The notes: generated by a model not told the origin, from the sequence alone. Shown: positions 27,901-40,708, numbered from the stretch's first letter. The stretch is 64,000 bases of DNA from Gossypium raimondii (GCF_025698545.1 NC_068575.1:50601980-50665979), one strand, 5' to 3'. Numbers and translations are program-made.

Positions 27901-28505
27901 GAACTTGTAGGAAAATGGAGACAATGTCATGATGACAAGTTCGCCATGTCACGATGTGGAAACCCCAACGTCGCGACAACAATCCAAAATTTTTTTATGA
28001 ACTTTACAATTTGGCCTTTGATCAATTGTGGATGTAACTCATAATTAGTGCTATCGTAAATTCAATTATTATTACAATGAGTTAATGATCTATATTAATA
28101 AAATAATATGATAGATTGATCTGAAATTTTCAGTAGTTGCTTCGGCAACGAATGTGACATCATGATGCCTTAACTTGGCGACCGGATTGGGTATGGGGGT
28201 GTTACACTAGCTCTCTTGATGACATAAGGTCTACAACAGGTTATTGTACTCTTGTGGGAGGAAACTTAGTCACTTGGAGGAGTAAGAAACAAAGTGTTGT
28301 GGCTTAATTAAGTGCAGAGGCTGAATCAAGGTGTTTGTGAGCTTTTATGGCTGCAAAAGGTATTGGAAGAGCTAAAGTTGTTGAACGAAAATAGATCAAC
28401 CTTGTACTGTGACAACAAAGCAACCATCAACATAGCTCAAAATCTAGTGCAGCACGATAGAACCAAGCACATCGAAATAGATCGTCATTTATCAAGGAAA
28501 AAGTA
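21913..28505 (+). pseudogene. Copia gag-pol remnant
   Basis: Gag starts at ATG 21913, stops after 16 codons, and resumes (KLDGHNYLAWS; later RDKVHGTKQGKLTISQYFAE). A zinc knuckle CHYCGKPQHTKDSC is near 22646, the protease DSGA near 22940, and the gag-pre-integrase HGRLRYPS near 23337. Integrase follows, with the second Asp in RTDNKTEY near 23697. The catalytic Glu position in the NGVVKM segment (about 23790) reads Lys. Reverse transcriptase spans about 24560-25545, and its usual YVDD box reads FVND (about 25128). RNase H begins near 25600 (VFTDAYCAG), is interrupted by the nested insertion, and resumes at 28212 (SLDDIRSTTGYCT). Many stops and frameshifts make it inactive. Confidence 0.88.
25627..28206. 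mobile_element. 2.58-kb insertion inside copia RNase H, probably a solo gypsy-type LTR
   Basis: Begins TGTAACATCCTC and ends GGGGGTGTTACA, so it starts TG, ends CA and has a 7-bp terminal inverted repeat. It is flanked by CTGGC (25622-25626) and CTAGC (28207-28211), a 5-bp duplication with one mismatch. Removing it rejoins the RNase H frame as DAYCAG followed by SLDD. It has no coding regions, primer site or internal domain. Length and ends suit a solo long LTR of a Ty3/gypsy element; a non-coding LARD-like element is the alternative. Confidence 0.8.
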
Positions 28506-28641
28506 GCCAATGGTGCCTTAAGTCTATCTTATCTAGCATTCGAAAAACAATTGGCTAATATTTTTACTAGAGGGCTCAACTTTAAGACTTATCACAATTT
28601 TTTTAGCAAGTTCGGCATGCAATACATTCATGCACCAACTT

Positions 28642-28650
28642 GAGGGGGCA
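28642..28650 (+). other. Copia polypurine tract
   Basis: GAGGGGGCA immediately before the 3' LTR start TGTTGAGAAT. Confidence 0.8.
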
Positions 28651-28820
28651 TGTTGAGAATCTTCGATTATTTGATAGCATTGAATAGCATATCTTTAGAT
28701 ATTACCACATATTAGAGATTTTCTTTCCTTAATTGATTTAATGCTTCATGTATATATAGTTGTATATATTTCTTAGAATTTTTCCTCAATACATTAGAAT
28801 ATTTATTTCTAATTTCTTCA
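28651..28820 (+). repeat. Copia 3' LTR
   Basis: 170 bp, TGTTGAGAATCTTCG...TTTCTTCA, matching the 5' LTR and followed by the target duplication AACAC. Confidence 0.88.
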
Positions 28821-28825
28821 AACAC

Positions 28826-29651
28826 CTCTACAAGAAATGACGTTAAAATCTTCAACTCTCTAAAGCATATAACATATTTAATTTGTAATTTAACAACCGA
28901 ACAAAATCAATATGAAAACAAAAAAAACAAAAAATTTGTTATACCAATTTCAACTTCCGCGAACATGAGTGAAAGCTAATGTTAGTGTCCTTCGAATTCT
29001 TACCCAACGACATTACAACCTCCTACCACCAATCAAATCAAGTTGCCCATAATTTTACTTAACAACCTACAGAATAAGGTATGGCACACTAGAGAACATG
29101 TACATGACATATTGCCACCATCATAACCACCTCTTCACAGCTCTCAGCATCTCAACTCTCTTCAACAAAATTCATTTCAACCGAAAATAGAGGAATTGAG
29201 TTATCTACTTCTTTGATACAAAAGGCCACAGCTTTGATAAATTGAAATCATACTAAAATGGAGAGAAATTCCTTTGTTTCCAATAACATAGCAACCATTC
29301 TTCATCCTCAATGTAACAACAATGTCAGTCATTAAAATCCCATCTGATCAACGAACTGTGCCATCTACTCCAAAACAAAAAAAAAGAAAAGAAAGAAGAG
29401 TGCTGCAATGACATGCTAAGAATCATCTATATTATAACTAAAATGTTTGATTGTTTAATTGAGTTAATATTACGAGTTAATCTCATAGCAACTTAATTGA
29501 AAAAATATATAAAGTCAATTTATATAAAAAGGTAAAGATATTACTAAAGTTATATATATACTAAATAGAATAGAAAATCACTTTCCTAAGCATTTTAACT
29601 AAGCACTAAAAAACTTATGATCTCAACCCTAAACATAGCCACTAATGTCAG
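28826..29651. other. Spacer and 3' flank of the LRR gene
   Basis: No coding frame recognised. It should include the 3' untranslated region of the minus-strand gene ending at 29652. Confidence 0.5.
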
Positions 29652-32600
29652 CTAAGGGTCATCATCATAAGGTATGTTTAAGGCTACCGACGACGGAAGA
29701 ATCAAAATAGGCTTCCCGTTATGTTGAAATTCAGCGAGCATGGTATCATGGGAGGGCTGATACTCACAGATATTCCCCCTCAAGTCCACTTGCTCCACAA
29801 GACCTACACAACACCACACACAACTCTTTCATTCAGGTAATGTGAAACAGGATTTTGGATACCATTAGGGAACATATATTTTTAAATCTTTTTGGATTTC
29901 AGGCCCCAATAGATGCTAGTTTCTGCACTGTCTAAAATTTGAAATCTAACATGCATAATTGCAACTCGGTGAGTGTGATTGAAATTGAAGAAGAAATGAT
30001 ATTTCCAATTTTGCTGTCAATATCTGATAATGCTGACACCAGAAGGGAAATTGATGAACCTAAAGCTAAGGAGCTAAACGGTGCATTTAAATTTAAAAAA
30101 AATTGTATAACCACCTTTTGCAGTTTTCAGTGCGGAGCATATTAACGGCAAGGATTCTGCAGGCATGAGATTATATGCTGCATTGACTGCAACAAGTTTA
30201 GGAGCATGGAGAATGAGCTTTGACAAAAACTTTGCAGTTTCAATCCCACCACGATTTTTGCTACATAACAAAGACATACACATGCTAACTGCTTTATCAT
30301 TTGGGAAGTACTTGAAAAACGGAAAACAAACTGAAGCATAGATCCAAACCTTATGTTAAGTTTAACAAGCTTTAAGTTCTCCATTCTTATATCTCTTAGT
30401 TTCCGAAATCCTGATGGACCCAGTCCTATACCTTCGAGATTAAGTACTTGGATAGATGTACCCCAAAACTTTCCCAAAGCTTCTGCTACTTGGCTGGATT
30501 CCATCAGTTATAAGCTCAATCCTTTTCAAGTAAGAAAATAGATGATAAAGGGTAAGTTCTATGCCAGCACAGTCCAGACAAACCTGCCAAGGCCATTATC
30601 AGCAAGAGAGAGAGAATTCAATGGTCTCGCTAAGGTTGATAGGACATCCAGAAGTAGAATCACTCCATCACTGGAAAGCTCACAACTTCCCAGATTCAAA
30701 TCCGTCAAGGGAGAGCAACTTTTAGATGCTTCAGCAAAATAAGGGATTAAACTTCTGCAGAATTTAAATGCAGGCAGCCAGTTATTACATCCAACGTTTA
30801 TTAATAAATATAGCAAGATATTTACTTTGCAGACCTGATGCCATCATCTTCAATTGGATTGTCACTAAGATCCAAAATCTCCAAGCTCGGCATTTGAACC
30901 AGGACATATCTTAGATTACCAGCATCATCTTTCTGTAGATTATTACCCCTGAAAATAAATTTCTATTTTATGGTGCAAGAAATAAAATTTCAAACTTATA
31001 GAGGGTTCCTACATCCCTACAAGGTATAAAATGACATTGTCTGCCAGTGACAACCTCAAAAGTCAAAACCCTTGCTGGTCAATTTAGTACCAGTAGTCTA
31101 GACTTAACGAACAATAACTTACAAGAAATAACATGTATGACTGATTACATACCCTAGCTTGAGGATGCGTAATGACTGCAAAGATTTGGTCACTCCAGAA
31201 GATGACAGAAAGGTATTTGATTTCCAGTTGAAAATAGAAAGCCATCCAGATATCTGTGAGATTAAGGATTAAATATTATAGCTGGCTAACAGTAGGTATT
31301 TTGATGTATGTTGAAAGAAAATTGTAAATGAAGTGCATCACTCAACATTGTTTTCTGAAAGGTCAAAGCTTGTTAGACTGCACGAAGAATCCAGTAGAGT
31401 ACTAAAAACACTTTTGGCAAAATTCCGATCCAGGTTGTTGTCACATAGCTTTAATGACCGCAAGGACCTAAGAACAAAACAAATGATACATGTGCATATG
31501 TGTGCAACAAGATTAATCATTGTAAAAAGAATGCTGCCACTTTACAGATGGTACTTCTAAATAAACTAAGAAAGTTTAGGGTACATTAGATGGACTCATT
31601 ACCCTAAATCAATGCAAAAACTTGCCATATTCCAACAAACACATTTTAAACGTCTTATGGCAGAAACCTGGACTCAAGTCCTTAACAAAAAAGATCATAT
31701 GCAAGGATTCTAACTTTACATTGCAGACCATAAAATTTAGCATTTTCATTACAGGAAAGATATGTCACATATTAGCCATATAAAAGTAATTTTTTTTCCT
31801 TCAATGACAGATTCCCCCATGTTACACCAGCATGCAGTGGTGCTCAAAGATTGTCAAATTCTATTTCTTGTACTATTAGTCTTAATTTAAGTACCATGAG
31901 TGACAGTGCATGCAACCTTAATGGAATGGCATTTTGAGGAGTAACTCCTCTTAGTATAGCCCTCCAATGTTCGTCATGCAAATTGATAAACGTGTCATTG
32001 TCAAACACCTCTTGCAATCAACTAAATAAATGTACCCAAATTTCACCAACAGTGAAGCTTAAAATGAAAGTAGATATACCTTCCTGATGATAGAAACGAT
32101 GCAAGGCTATGAGCTAGGGAAACTGGATCAATCTCATGAAAGCTTGAAGAGCTAATGGAGAAGTGATGTATTTGGTGAGTTTCTGCACCACTTGAGCACA
32201 AGGAACCACAAATTGTGTCCATAAAGCTGGAAGAGATCTTGCAGTGTACAAATTCAAGTGATGTTAATGTTCTAGAGTTCTGATTGAGAAGTTTGCATAA
32301 TCCAGCAACCTGAAAAAGCAGGAAGTAATAACAATTAAATAAGCCAAAGAAAGAAGATATTTGATACATAGGTATACTGATCTCTATGAAATTCTTAAAT
32401 TCAGAATGAAGAATTTTGAATATTCAACTCATGCAATAACATGTTCACGATTATAAAAATGAATTAACTACTTTAAACTATTGGATAAAGAAAAAAATTT
32501 ATGAGGAAACGATAAGTGGCCTAGAGAACTTCATGTCAATGAAGAATTACCCTGGTACAATTAAATCAGACTGCATGACATATAGAACCACAAGTGTTGG

Positions 32601-35600
32601 CGGTTATTACATGTGCTTCAATGTCACTCTATTCCAGCAAAAATGGTATCAACTTCAATGGAATTCATACCAATTACCACTAAGATTTGATGTTATAATT
32701 CATATCCAATTTCATCCTTAGACATATAAAGATTACAGTACAATCAACTCATTCTTTTCTATCTTTTATTTTTCTGGAAAATTACATTTCTTCTTGGTTA
32801 ACCTACAGAAGGATGGTAACTTAAATCAAATGCCCTAAAAAAAAATCAATCCCATGGAAATCAAATATTAATATTCCAATCCCTTATTATTTGCACTCGC
32901 AAAAGAATAAACATCTTGAATTGATTGAAAGACCCAAAACAGATAGGCCCCTTTGCTTATTAGTATAAGATTCGGAAGCAAGCTGATTAGAAATTTAGAA
33001 TAACTATCATATGCTTTTGTAAAGCTTGTGTTACAGCTCAATCATTACACGAATCAACAACTTGAATTGATTGAAAGGCCCAAAACAGATGGCCCTTTGC
33101 TTATTAGTATAAGATTTGGGAGCATGCCGATTAGAATAACTATCATATGCCTTCATAAAGCTTGTGTTACAGCTCAACCATTACACTAAAAAGACACTGA
33201 ATGGATTGCTGATGTAGACAGATGGCAGAGTTATCAAGAAAATAAAGGACTAAATTCCAAGATGATTTGCAATTATGTTGTTTATTTGAATATTGGACTG
33301 ATGTACACCACCGCCTAGCTATAATATATACTATTATCAGTTATCCTTTTACATTTCGGAAGGATAGAAGGTAAATTCTTTCAATTTATGAGGAACCAGT
33401 TTATGAGAACTTCAGCGGCTTTAATACATTCACTCAAACAGCCTGACAAATCCTGCATCCAAGTTATTGTTAATTCATTTTACGTGGATAATGTTCCCAT
33501 GTCCATTGTACAAAAAAAAAAAAAGGACTATTGTGTTGGTCAATAACTTAATTACTGACATTTTACTGACACTCATGGACAAAAAGGATTAGGCTTACAT
33601 GTTCTGAGGATCTGATCCACTGTACCACCAAGCTTTGCAAGTTGGACTTCCTCAAAAGTTGCTGCAACAATATGCCATCAGGTAGCAAACATTACCATGC
33701 TAGGATGAGTATACTGAAAGAAAAATGGCTACTAGAGGAAGAGAAACAGAGAGAAAAACTTCTAATATATGAAACCATATGCAATCTAACTCTCTTTCTC
33801 TTTCAGACACACACATCAATACGTACAAACACTTATTACAGACAGATCTGGTTAATATCACCTAATGCAATTATTTATTGTAAAAGCATTGTCTAACACA
33901 AAGAGTTTCGATGTTACCAGGCTACTGAATGTTTATCAAACAGGGGGAGAGAGAGAATATACAAACTTACACAAGATTCTAAAACACAGAGCACATTTTG
34001 AAGTCTCAACCGTCTGCAAATATAAAATTACACATATAAGAAGCCAAACATTTGCACAAGTCATAATATAGGAAATGGAAAAGCAATTGAACTAAAATGA
34101 GGATACATTTTCTTTTGGGTGGGGGAGGGGGCAGTGGATAAAACAGGTAATCTGAAAAACTAGATAAAGACCAATAAAACAGTTTGTATGAATGATACAT
34201 AGGAAAACAAAGAGGAAACAAAATGTAGTGTCAAACATATATATTAATTAAATCAGGACATGCTAAGGGAAAAAGATTGTTCAGCTCATATAAATAATTT
34301 AATTGCATTCCATTGCCAATTAAGGAACATGAGCATGTACTCTACCCATGTATGGATGTGGCATTAGAGGTTACCTAGAATAACACCCAAATTGCTGGCA
34401 GTGGTAAGATAATTTCAAGTAATCTGAAGCCAAGTTACTCATATCATCCACATACCCAATGTATTGCAGTATATTCTCTGCATAAACGTACAAAAGAAAA
34501 AAGAAAAGAAAAAAAGATAAGGGGAACAACAAACTTTTACAATATTGGTAAAATAATTCGAAGGGTAAAGGAGGAACAAAAAAAATAGAAAAGGCAACTC
34601 AAATCATGTTAAAATGAAGAAAGCTTTTCACTTGCTCTAAGTATGGTAATAAAGACAAGTAACAAAGATAAATTTGAAGGAGAGAGGGGGAGCTCATGGA
34701 TTAAGTTGCTTTTAGGAATATGTAATCAGTTAAGTTGGAATGCACAATCTAATTGCTAGCTTTCTAACAGATTTGCTTAGCAGTGTTATTAACCACCAGA
34801 ACATTACCCCTCATGCCATGTGCAAGGGGCATATCCATGCAATCCACCATTATAAACAAAATTTTCTTGATATTTATATGATTTAATTGTTCATCACTCA
34901 TCCTCCTTCACTGGGTGACTAGCAAGCAAAGCAAACAGGTTAAAATCTACCATCAAAAGGAACAAGGTTATATATATACCAACATGTACGTATAGCAAGA
35001 GGCAGAAAAATATATACAAATCCATATAAGTTCACCCAAAACTTTAAAAAGCACATAATACATAGAAGCTAAGTATCAAAGTACCTAAAATCTGTATCTC
35101 ACCAAGGCATCCACTAAATGATGGAAGCAAAGCTATCTCTGCTGCTTCATCTAGGCAACTGTCTTTCCATTTAATAAAAGAGGATAGATCATAACAGAAT
35201 CCAAGAAGAGGCCTAAATAATAAGAATTAGTATGTTAATTGGAACAACATACTTCTGCACATGAGTTTCCCAGTAAATCTGCTGCCAATCAACTGGTTTG
35301 ACACACTCCGCAAGATCAGGCCAACGAAACTTAAACAATGCCTTCCACGCTGTATCGAAATTCCCATATCTGTAAGAAACTAGCACTAAACAGTCACCTC
35401 ACATTCTAGTCTTACTTTCTACGTAAAGCAAAAAGGGGATCTAGAGACATCGAATCTAACATACCTTCCACGTTTTCTCCCCATTTTTAAGTCATCACTA
35501 GAAGGACCATAGTCATCATAGTTCTTAAATGGCCTGCTCAATGAAAGTTAATATCTTTCAAGAATATTCAAGTAGCCCGTATATAGCAGCAACTCAGCAA

Positions 35601-36224
35601 AAGTTAAACAAGCTATGTCAAGAGGGAAAAAGATTATTGCTACGTTAAGAAAAATCTTTCATAGTCATGCTCATCTGTTAGAAGATTTGTGCATTAGAAA
35701 ATCTAGTAAAACATTTCTCTGCCTATTTGAAAATTTCCCCTTCCTAAGTAAACAATTATCACATTTTGCTCACCCATGACCATTTCAAGCTTCAGTAGGA
35801 GCAATCGATATCCAGAATTATTCAGCTATAACAGTTATAAATTTGAAAAACAACTTGAAAACATGCATAAAACTTATAAGGTGCAGAAAATTTAACTAAC
35901 ATTTCACTTTGCAGCTTCTGCAAGGCCAGAGGAGGTAGACATTCTACTAATGAATTGAACAACTCCAGAGGAAGTTCATAGACATGCGGCAAAAGATCAT
36001 CCCCTGCAACCAACCCAACCAATGATTAAATTTGACCACTATGAACTAAAAATATCAGTTAAAAAGGGGAAATGCATCTCTCAGCAACTAGGCATATTTA
36101 GTATAATGCAAACAGTATGCACTACAAGCATTAAAAAGGAAAGACATAAGGGAAATGTACCGTGAATGAGTTCTCTTTTAAGTGCGTCAATGCTCAGAGA
36201 CACCAAAGAGGGAACATTCACCAT
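29652..36224 (-). CDS. RNI-like leucine-rich-repeat protein
   Basis: Sixteen exons joined in one open frame of 1797 nt (598 aa): 36224-36161, 36003-35901, 35533-35465, 35369-35253, 35158-35103, 34477-34375, 34013-33971, 33661-33599, 32309-32080, 31467-31347, 31253-31153, 30948-30835, 30754-30584, 30493-30350, 30260-30115, 29803-29652. The N-terminal third has an elongin-A/F-box-like helical segment (ELPLELFNSLVECLPPLAL) and a Trp-rich block (KFRWPDLAECV...DWQQIYWE). The C-terminal half has at least seven ribonuclease-inhibitor-type repeats (SLKLCDNNL, ILDLSDNPI, LNLGSCELSSDGV, SLSLADNGLG, VLNLEGIGLGPSG). It ends with an acidic NIPYDDDP tail. No signal peptide or membrane segment is evident. 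It resembles uncharacterised plant RNI-superfamily proteins. Function is unknown; a scaffold or adaptor role is the usual guess for this fold. Confidence 0.88.
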
Positions 36225-37784
36225 TCTCCACTCTTATACATGAAAAAACAAACAAACAAAATCACACAAGGAAAATAAAATAAAGCAAAACAAATGCCCC
36301 AAGTACGAAAGTTGAGTTGCTTTAACACGCAAAAACTCAAGGATTAGATTTAATTGGTTTAGACCATAGTTGAACTAAGTTCAGTGTTCTATAAGGTGAC
36401 TTTTGGTTTAAGTAATATTTTCGAATTCAATAGGCTGACCTTACCGCCAGTTCATCATTGACGATATTTTAAGGAAAGAAAAGAACTACTGTTGAAGCTT
36501 CAAGGACCCAACGAATGAAGTGAAAGAAAAAAGCGATATGGCTTAGCAGTTACCAGAAAGTTTGGGATCGATCGGTGAATAGTTGACGTTTGAAGAGTTG
36601 GCTTCTGGTTCTGGTTCAGACGAAATCGAGTGAAAGAGAAATGCTTTGCTACTTTTTCATAACATTCAGAAATTGAGCTCTGTACGAATCAACTAACCCT
36701 GATTTGTCGATAAAACGAATCGATAGGGCTTTCTTCTTGTATGTTTTTGAGTTGACGATCATTGGGCTAAAACCCTAAACATTTCTAAGCTCTAACATCC
36801 CAAATTCCCCAAATTCTTAACTAATTACCCTCTTATACCCTAACTAAATGATATAGTTGAAATATAGTAAGAGTGAAGTTGTATGGCTAATGTTCCAAGA
36901 TCCAAACTTGTTTCAATCACTTGTTGGTGAATAACATTATCAACGTCAAGACTTAAATCTGGGCACTTTGAGTTGTACTATAGCTATGAAGTTTTATGAG
37001 ATTTTACCCTCGACTACAATGGCTTGGAAAGGAAAGAGACGAGTTTTGTTTCCGTGAAAATTCACAAGGAAAAAGAAAGTTTTAATTTAATCTTACCTCT
37101 ATTTTAATCTAATGGTAAAAATATATATTAAATTCATAAAATGTAGGTACATAATAATACTAATAAATAAATTATCATTTTAGTAATATAATTAGCAACA
37201 AAAGATATTTTTATCAGTTCAAATTTTTTATAAAATTATACTTATATATATTATATTATATATCACCATAATCTAATATTTGAATATTGTATTTTATACA
37301 TATATATATATCTTATTTTATGATTAAAATATTTTATATTTTTATATAAATTCTCATGTGATAGTAAATTTTTAAGATGTTGATACTATGTTATTATAAA
37401 AATTATTTGATACATTATTAATGGAATTTTTAATTCTAAAAATAGTTCCTATAAAAATATAATAAAATATTTAAAATATATATATAAATTCTTTAAAGCT
37501 CCTTGTAAAATTAAAACAGTATTATTGTTTTGTGTAATATAGTCAGGTAAGGATGACTTGTTGTATCACATTATCCAAAGAAATAGGATATGGTGCATAG
37601 GTGGCAGAACTCTAGTGGAGGAAAAGATTGAGTCAATTTTCTGAAGATGAGATAATTGTTTGAGCAAACATTGAAAATCCAATTCAATCCAATCCAATTC
37701 AATCATCCTTTCTTTTCTTTTTCACTTCAACTAATCATCTGCTAAACTTTAACCCCTTCTCCATTTGCAACAGAGAGTGAATAC
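36225..37784. other. Divergent promoter region between the LRR gene and PSAE
   Basis: About 1.56 kb shared by two divergently transcribed genes. The first 500 bp next to 36225 probably hold the LRR gene leader, perhaps with a leader intron (donor-like CTGGTAACT near 36555 on the minus strand). The middle (37080-37520) is very AT-rich. A GATA-like GGATAA element on the minus strand lies near 37574, upstream of PSAE; no convincing PSAE TATA box was seen. Confidence 0.4.
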
Positions 37785-38375
37785 ATGGCTACCTCCAGCA
37801 TGGCATCAGCTGCTTCAGGGTTCTTGCTCACACCCAATGTCGCAGCGAATTCAAGCTCCACTTCTAAGACCACCACCGTGTTTTTCCCTTCAAAGAACAA
37901 CAACAATTCCAGGCTTGTGGTGACGAGGGCAGCTGACGAGGCTGCTGCACGAGCACCAGCTACCACCACTGCAGCATCAGAAGGCGGTGAAGCCCCTAAA
38001 CCTAAGCCACCACCAATTGGACCAAAAAGAGGAACCAGGGTTAGCTTACTTATTGCCATACGAAACTGTCTGATCTATAGCTGAGAAATGCACTTTTGTT
38101 CACATCATGTATGTATATGTATAGGTCAAGATTCTTAGAAGAGAGTCCTACTGGTACAACAGCTTTGGGTCAGTTGTTACAGTCGACCAGGTCAGTCTCT
38201 CTTATTTTTTCTAGAATTCGGGAGCATGTTAGATTCATTTCTGATTGTTTCTTTGAATATGATGTTGAAGGACCCTAAGACTCGGTATCCAGTGGTGGTT
38301 CGATTCAACAAAGTTAATTACGCCAATGTATCAACCAACAACTATGCCTTGGATGAGATTGCAGAAGTTAACTGA
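37785..38375 (+). CDS. PSAE: Photosystem I reaction centre subunit IV (PsaE), plastid precursor
   Basis: Stromal subunit of photosystem I that helps dock ferredoxin and supports cyclic electron flow. Exons 37785-38039, 38125-38190 and 38271-38375 join in frame to 141 aa. Residues 1 to about 49 form a Ser/Ala/Thr-rich chloroplast transit peptide; the mature start is likely near [11 protein letters not shown] Pro/Lys linker ([12 protein letters not shown]) leads into the SH3-like domain with [19 protein letters not shown] and [12 protein letters not shown], ending EIAEVN. Length and the conserved C-terminal domain match land-plant PsaE. The ATG is the first in frame and has an AATACATGGC context. 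Confidence 0.97.
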
Positions 38376-39994
38376 GTCATTTAATTTTTAGCAGTTTTTC
38401 GTGCATTATATTGTTCTTTCTTCCTTCTCATCTCTAGCTTTAAGCTTAGCATTTGTACCCCCCACCCCCCCAGGAAAACAAAAACTACAACGGTGTATCA
38501 TATTGTCCTGCGTGAATTTCTTTTGTCTTGTTGTTCCTACCTTCCACCACCTGCTTTGAAAAAATGGAAACGTTGTTTAACTGTGGAATATGTTGAGGGA
38601 AGTCCATGGCCATTTCAAATATCTTTAATTGGGTTTTAAAATGATTTCAGTGACTCTTAATATGGTTTAAAATTGTTCTTAGATCTGTTGAAAGTGATTC
38701 AACTATTCCTCCCAACAAAAATTTCTTCTATATTTAAGATTTACAATTAAAATAGTTAATTCAGTCTTAACTTAATTAGTATGTATATTGTTGTTAATAT
38801 CTGAGAACGTGAGTGTAAGTGCCTTGCAATGTTTCATCTTCCTATTAAAGTTTTTATCCATTTCTACTATTAAAAATTGATTCTTGTACATTGGCATGAT
38901 ATAAATGTGTCATGTCACTGTTTGATTATTTTGTCAAGCAAGACATTTTTTAATGGTACAACTAGATGCAATTTTTAATAGAAATGATTAATTTGCTCTT
39001 TGATCTAATGTGCAATGACTAATTTACTTATTTTTTGAGTAAAGAGGATAAAATGCAATCAAGCATCCTTATACAGAGGCCTCTATGTACTTTTACCTAT
39101 TAAATTTAAAATAAAATATTTTTTATAATTTTTTAAATATATGACCAGGTTTAAAAATAGACATAAATTAATTATTTATGTACATGAATCGATTTGGATA
39201 AAATTTAAAATTTAGATTTCAATTCAGGTTGTGTTATATCAAATGTATTAATACTATGCATAAACTCTATTCAAAATTTATTCGATTTGGCCATGAATGC
39301 CTTACATTCCAAAAAATAGTAAATATCTAGGTAAAAATAGTACTCTCCTGCACTTAAAAAAATAAGTAAACTAATTTTTGTACGGCATATCAAAGAGTAA
39401 ATTGATCCTTTTATTAAAATTTTTTATTCATTTTTCTATTAAAACTTGAGTGACGATGAAATTACCAGTTAGTTACACGTAGTGTAACTCATGAAATATT
39501 TTTAATACTAAAATAGATGAAATTTTAGTAAGAAAATCATTTATTATTTAGTCTAATATGTAGAAACTATTTATTTATTTATTTTAAGTAGTTTTACGAA
39601 AATATATAAGATAAAAGAGAGCTTTTTTTTTTTCTTTGATTCTCTTCCAAAAAACAGGTAGCGGAATAGTTTATAACGTGTAAGATATGAGGAAAATTAA
39701 TTTTGGGCTTAAAAGAAAATATTCATTTTAGTGAACATAGAGAAAGATGTGAGATCTGGGAAGCTTCTCATTGGCTTCATATTGCTTTGATCTCGCACAA
39801 ATTTCCAAAGCTAAAACTAGAGTCTTTGGACCTGCAGTGGAGAAAATTAAAGAAATCATTAGCCAATTAAGCAACTAACCAGATATGAACAGTTGGTCTA
39901 AATGACGACAATAAAAAAAAACACACACACGCACAAACAAAATTCTGACTTTGCTATCGAGACTAGAACGTGCAGTGCAAGAAACCATTCTGCC
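38376..39994. other. Spacer between PSAE and the GST gene
   Basis: PSAE 3' flank, with a C-rich run near 38458-38472, then AT-rich sequence. No gene, repeat array or transposon boundary seen. Confidence 0.5.
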
Positions 39995-40002
39995 ATATAA
40001 AA
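39995..40002 (+). promoter_or_regulatory. Candidate TATA box of the GST gene
   Basis: ATATAAAA about 35 bp upstream of the start codon. If it is used, the leader would be only a few nucleotides long, so an upstream promoter is also possible. Confidence 0.35.
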
Positions 40003-40036
40003 CACAATTGCAGAAGCTTCAAGTTTTGTCAAAAAA

Positions 40037-40708
40037 ATGGAAGAACTGAAGTTGCTAGGAAACTGGGCTAGTCCTTTTAGTTACAGAGTTTTATGGGCTC
40101 TTAAACACAAAGGGGTGAAGTATGAGTACGTAGAAGAGGATCTTTTCAACAAGAGCGAGTTGCTTCTTAGGTGTAACCCAATCCACAAGCAAATCCCGGT
40201 GCTGGTTCATGCTGGAAAACCAGTACCAGAATCCATTATTATCCTTGAATACATAGAAGACACATGGCCTCAAAACCCTTTGCTCCCTCTAGATCCTCAT
40301 GAAAGGACCATGGCTCGCTTCTGGATCAAGTTTGGAGAAGATAAGGCACCTATATTTTACAAATTCTTTCACACTGTGGGAGAAGAGCAAGTGAAGGGCA
40401 CAAAAGAAGCTGAGGAACTGCTGAAAACTATAGAAGAGTATGGGCTAGGAGATAAAGAGTTTTTTGGGGGTGAAGAGCTTGGATTAACCGATATAGCCTA
40501 TGGATGGATAGCTTGTTGGTTGGATGTGTTGGCCGAAGCAGCTGGGGTTGAAATGCTGGGACCTCAAAGCTTCCCTCGATTGCAGGCATGGGCTGAAAGG
40601 TTTAAGCAACTGCCGTTGATCAAGGACAACCTTCCCGACCGTCACAAAATGTTGACTTTTTTCAAGTCCCGGAGGGAGAAAATCATTGCACCAGCAGCAA
40701 CCTCTTAG
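40037..40708 (+). CDS. Tau-class glutathione S-transferase, intronless
   Basis: Cytosolic enzyme of the plant-specific tau class, conjugating glutathione to electrophiles or acting as a peroxidase or ligand carrier. 223 aa in one uninterrupted frame from an AAAAAAATGG start. The N-terminal thioredoxin-like domain (about 4-83) has the catalytic Ser in NWASPFS (Ser12), the cis-Pro of KQIPVLVH (Pro54), and the glutathione-contacting PESIIILEYIE (Glu65-Ser66). The C-terminal helical domain includes LTDIAYGWIACWLD. Tau GST genes normally have one intron near codon 105; none is present here. The start context, full length and intact motifs argue for a functional gene. Confidence 0.93.
   Translation: MEELKLLGNWASPFSYRVLWALKHKGVKYEYVEEDLFNKSELLLRCNPIHKQIPVLVHAGKPVPESIIILEYIEDTWPQNPLLPLDPHERTMARFWIKFGEDKAPIFYKFFHTVGEEQVKGTKEAEELLKTIEEYGLGDKEFFGGEELGLTDIAYGWIACWLDVLAEAAGVEMLGPQSFPRLQAWAERFKQLPLIKDNLPDRHKMLTFFKSRREKIIAPAATS

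Larger units (their letters stand above)
21257..28820 (+). mobile_element. Degenerate Ty1/copia LTR retrotransposon
   Basis: Element flanked by the 5-bp duplication AACAC (21252-21256 and 28821-28825). The 5' LTR is 21257-21471 and the 3' LTR 28651-28820. A primer-binding site and polypurine tract sit at the expected places. The coding order gag, protease, integrase, reverse transcriptase, RNase H is the copia order. It is about 7.6 kb now and about 5.0 kb without the nested insertion at 25627-28206. The first two bases of the 5' LTR read GG rather than TG. It lies about 1.3 kb upstream of CPN60. Confidence 0.92.

Noticed and set aside
33381..33452. Exon of the main LRR protein
   Set aside because: It ends in a stop, and exon 8 joins directly and in phase to exon 9. 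Kept only as a possible alternative exon.
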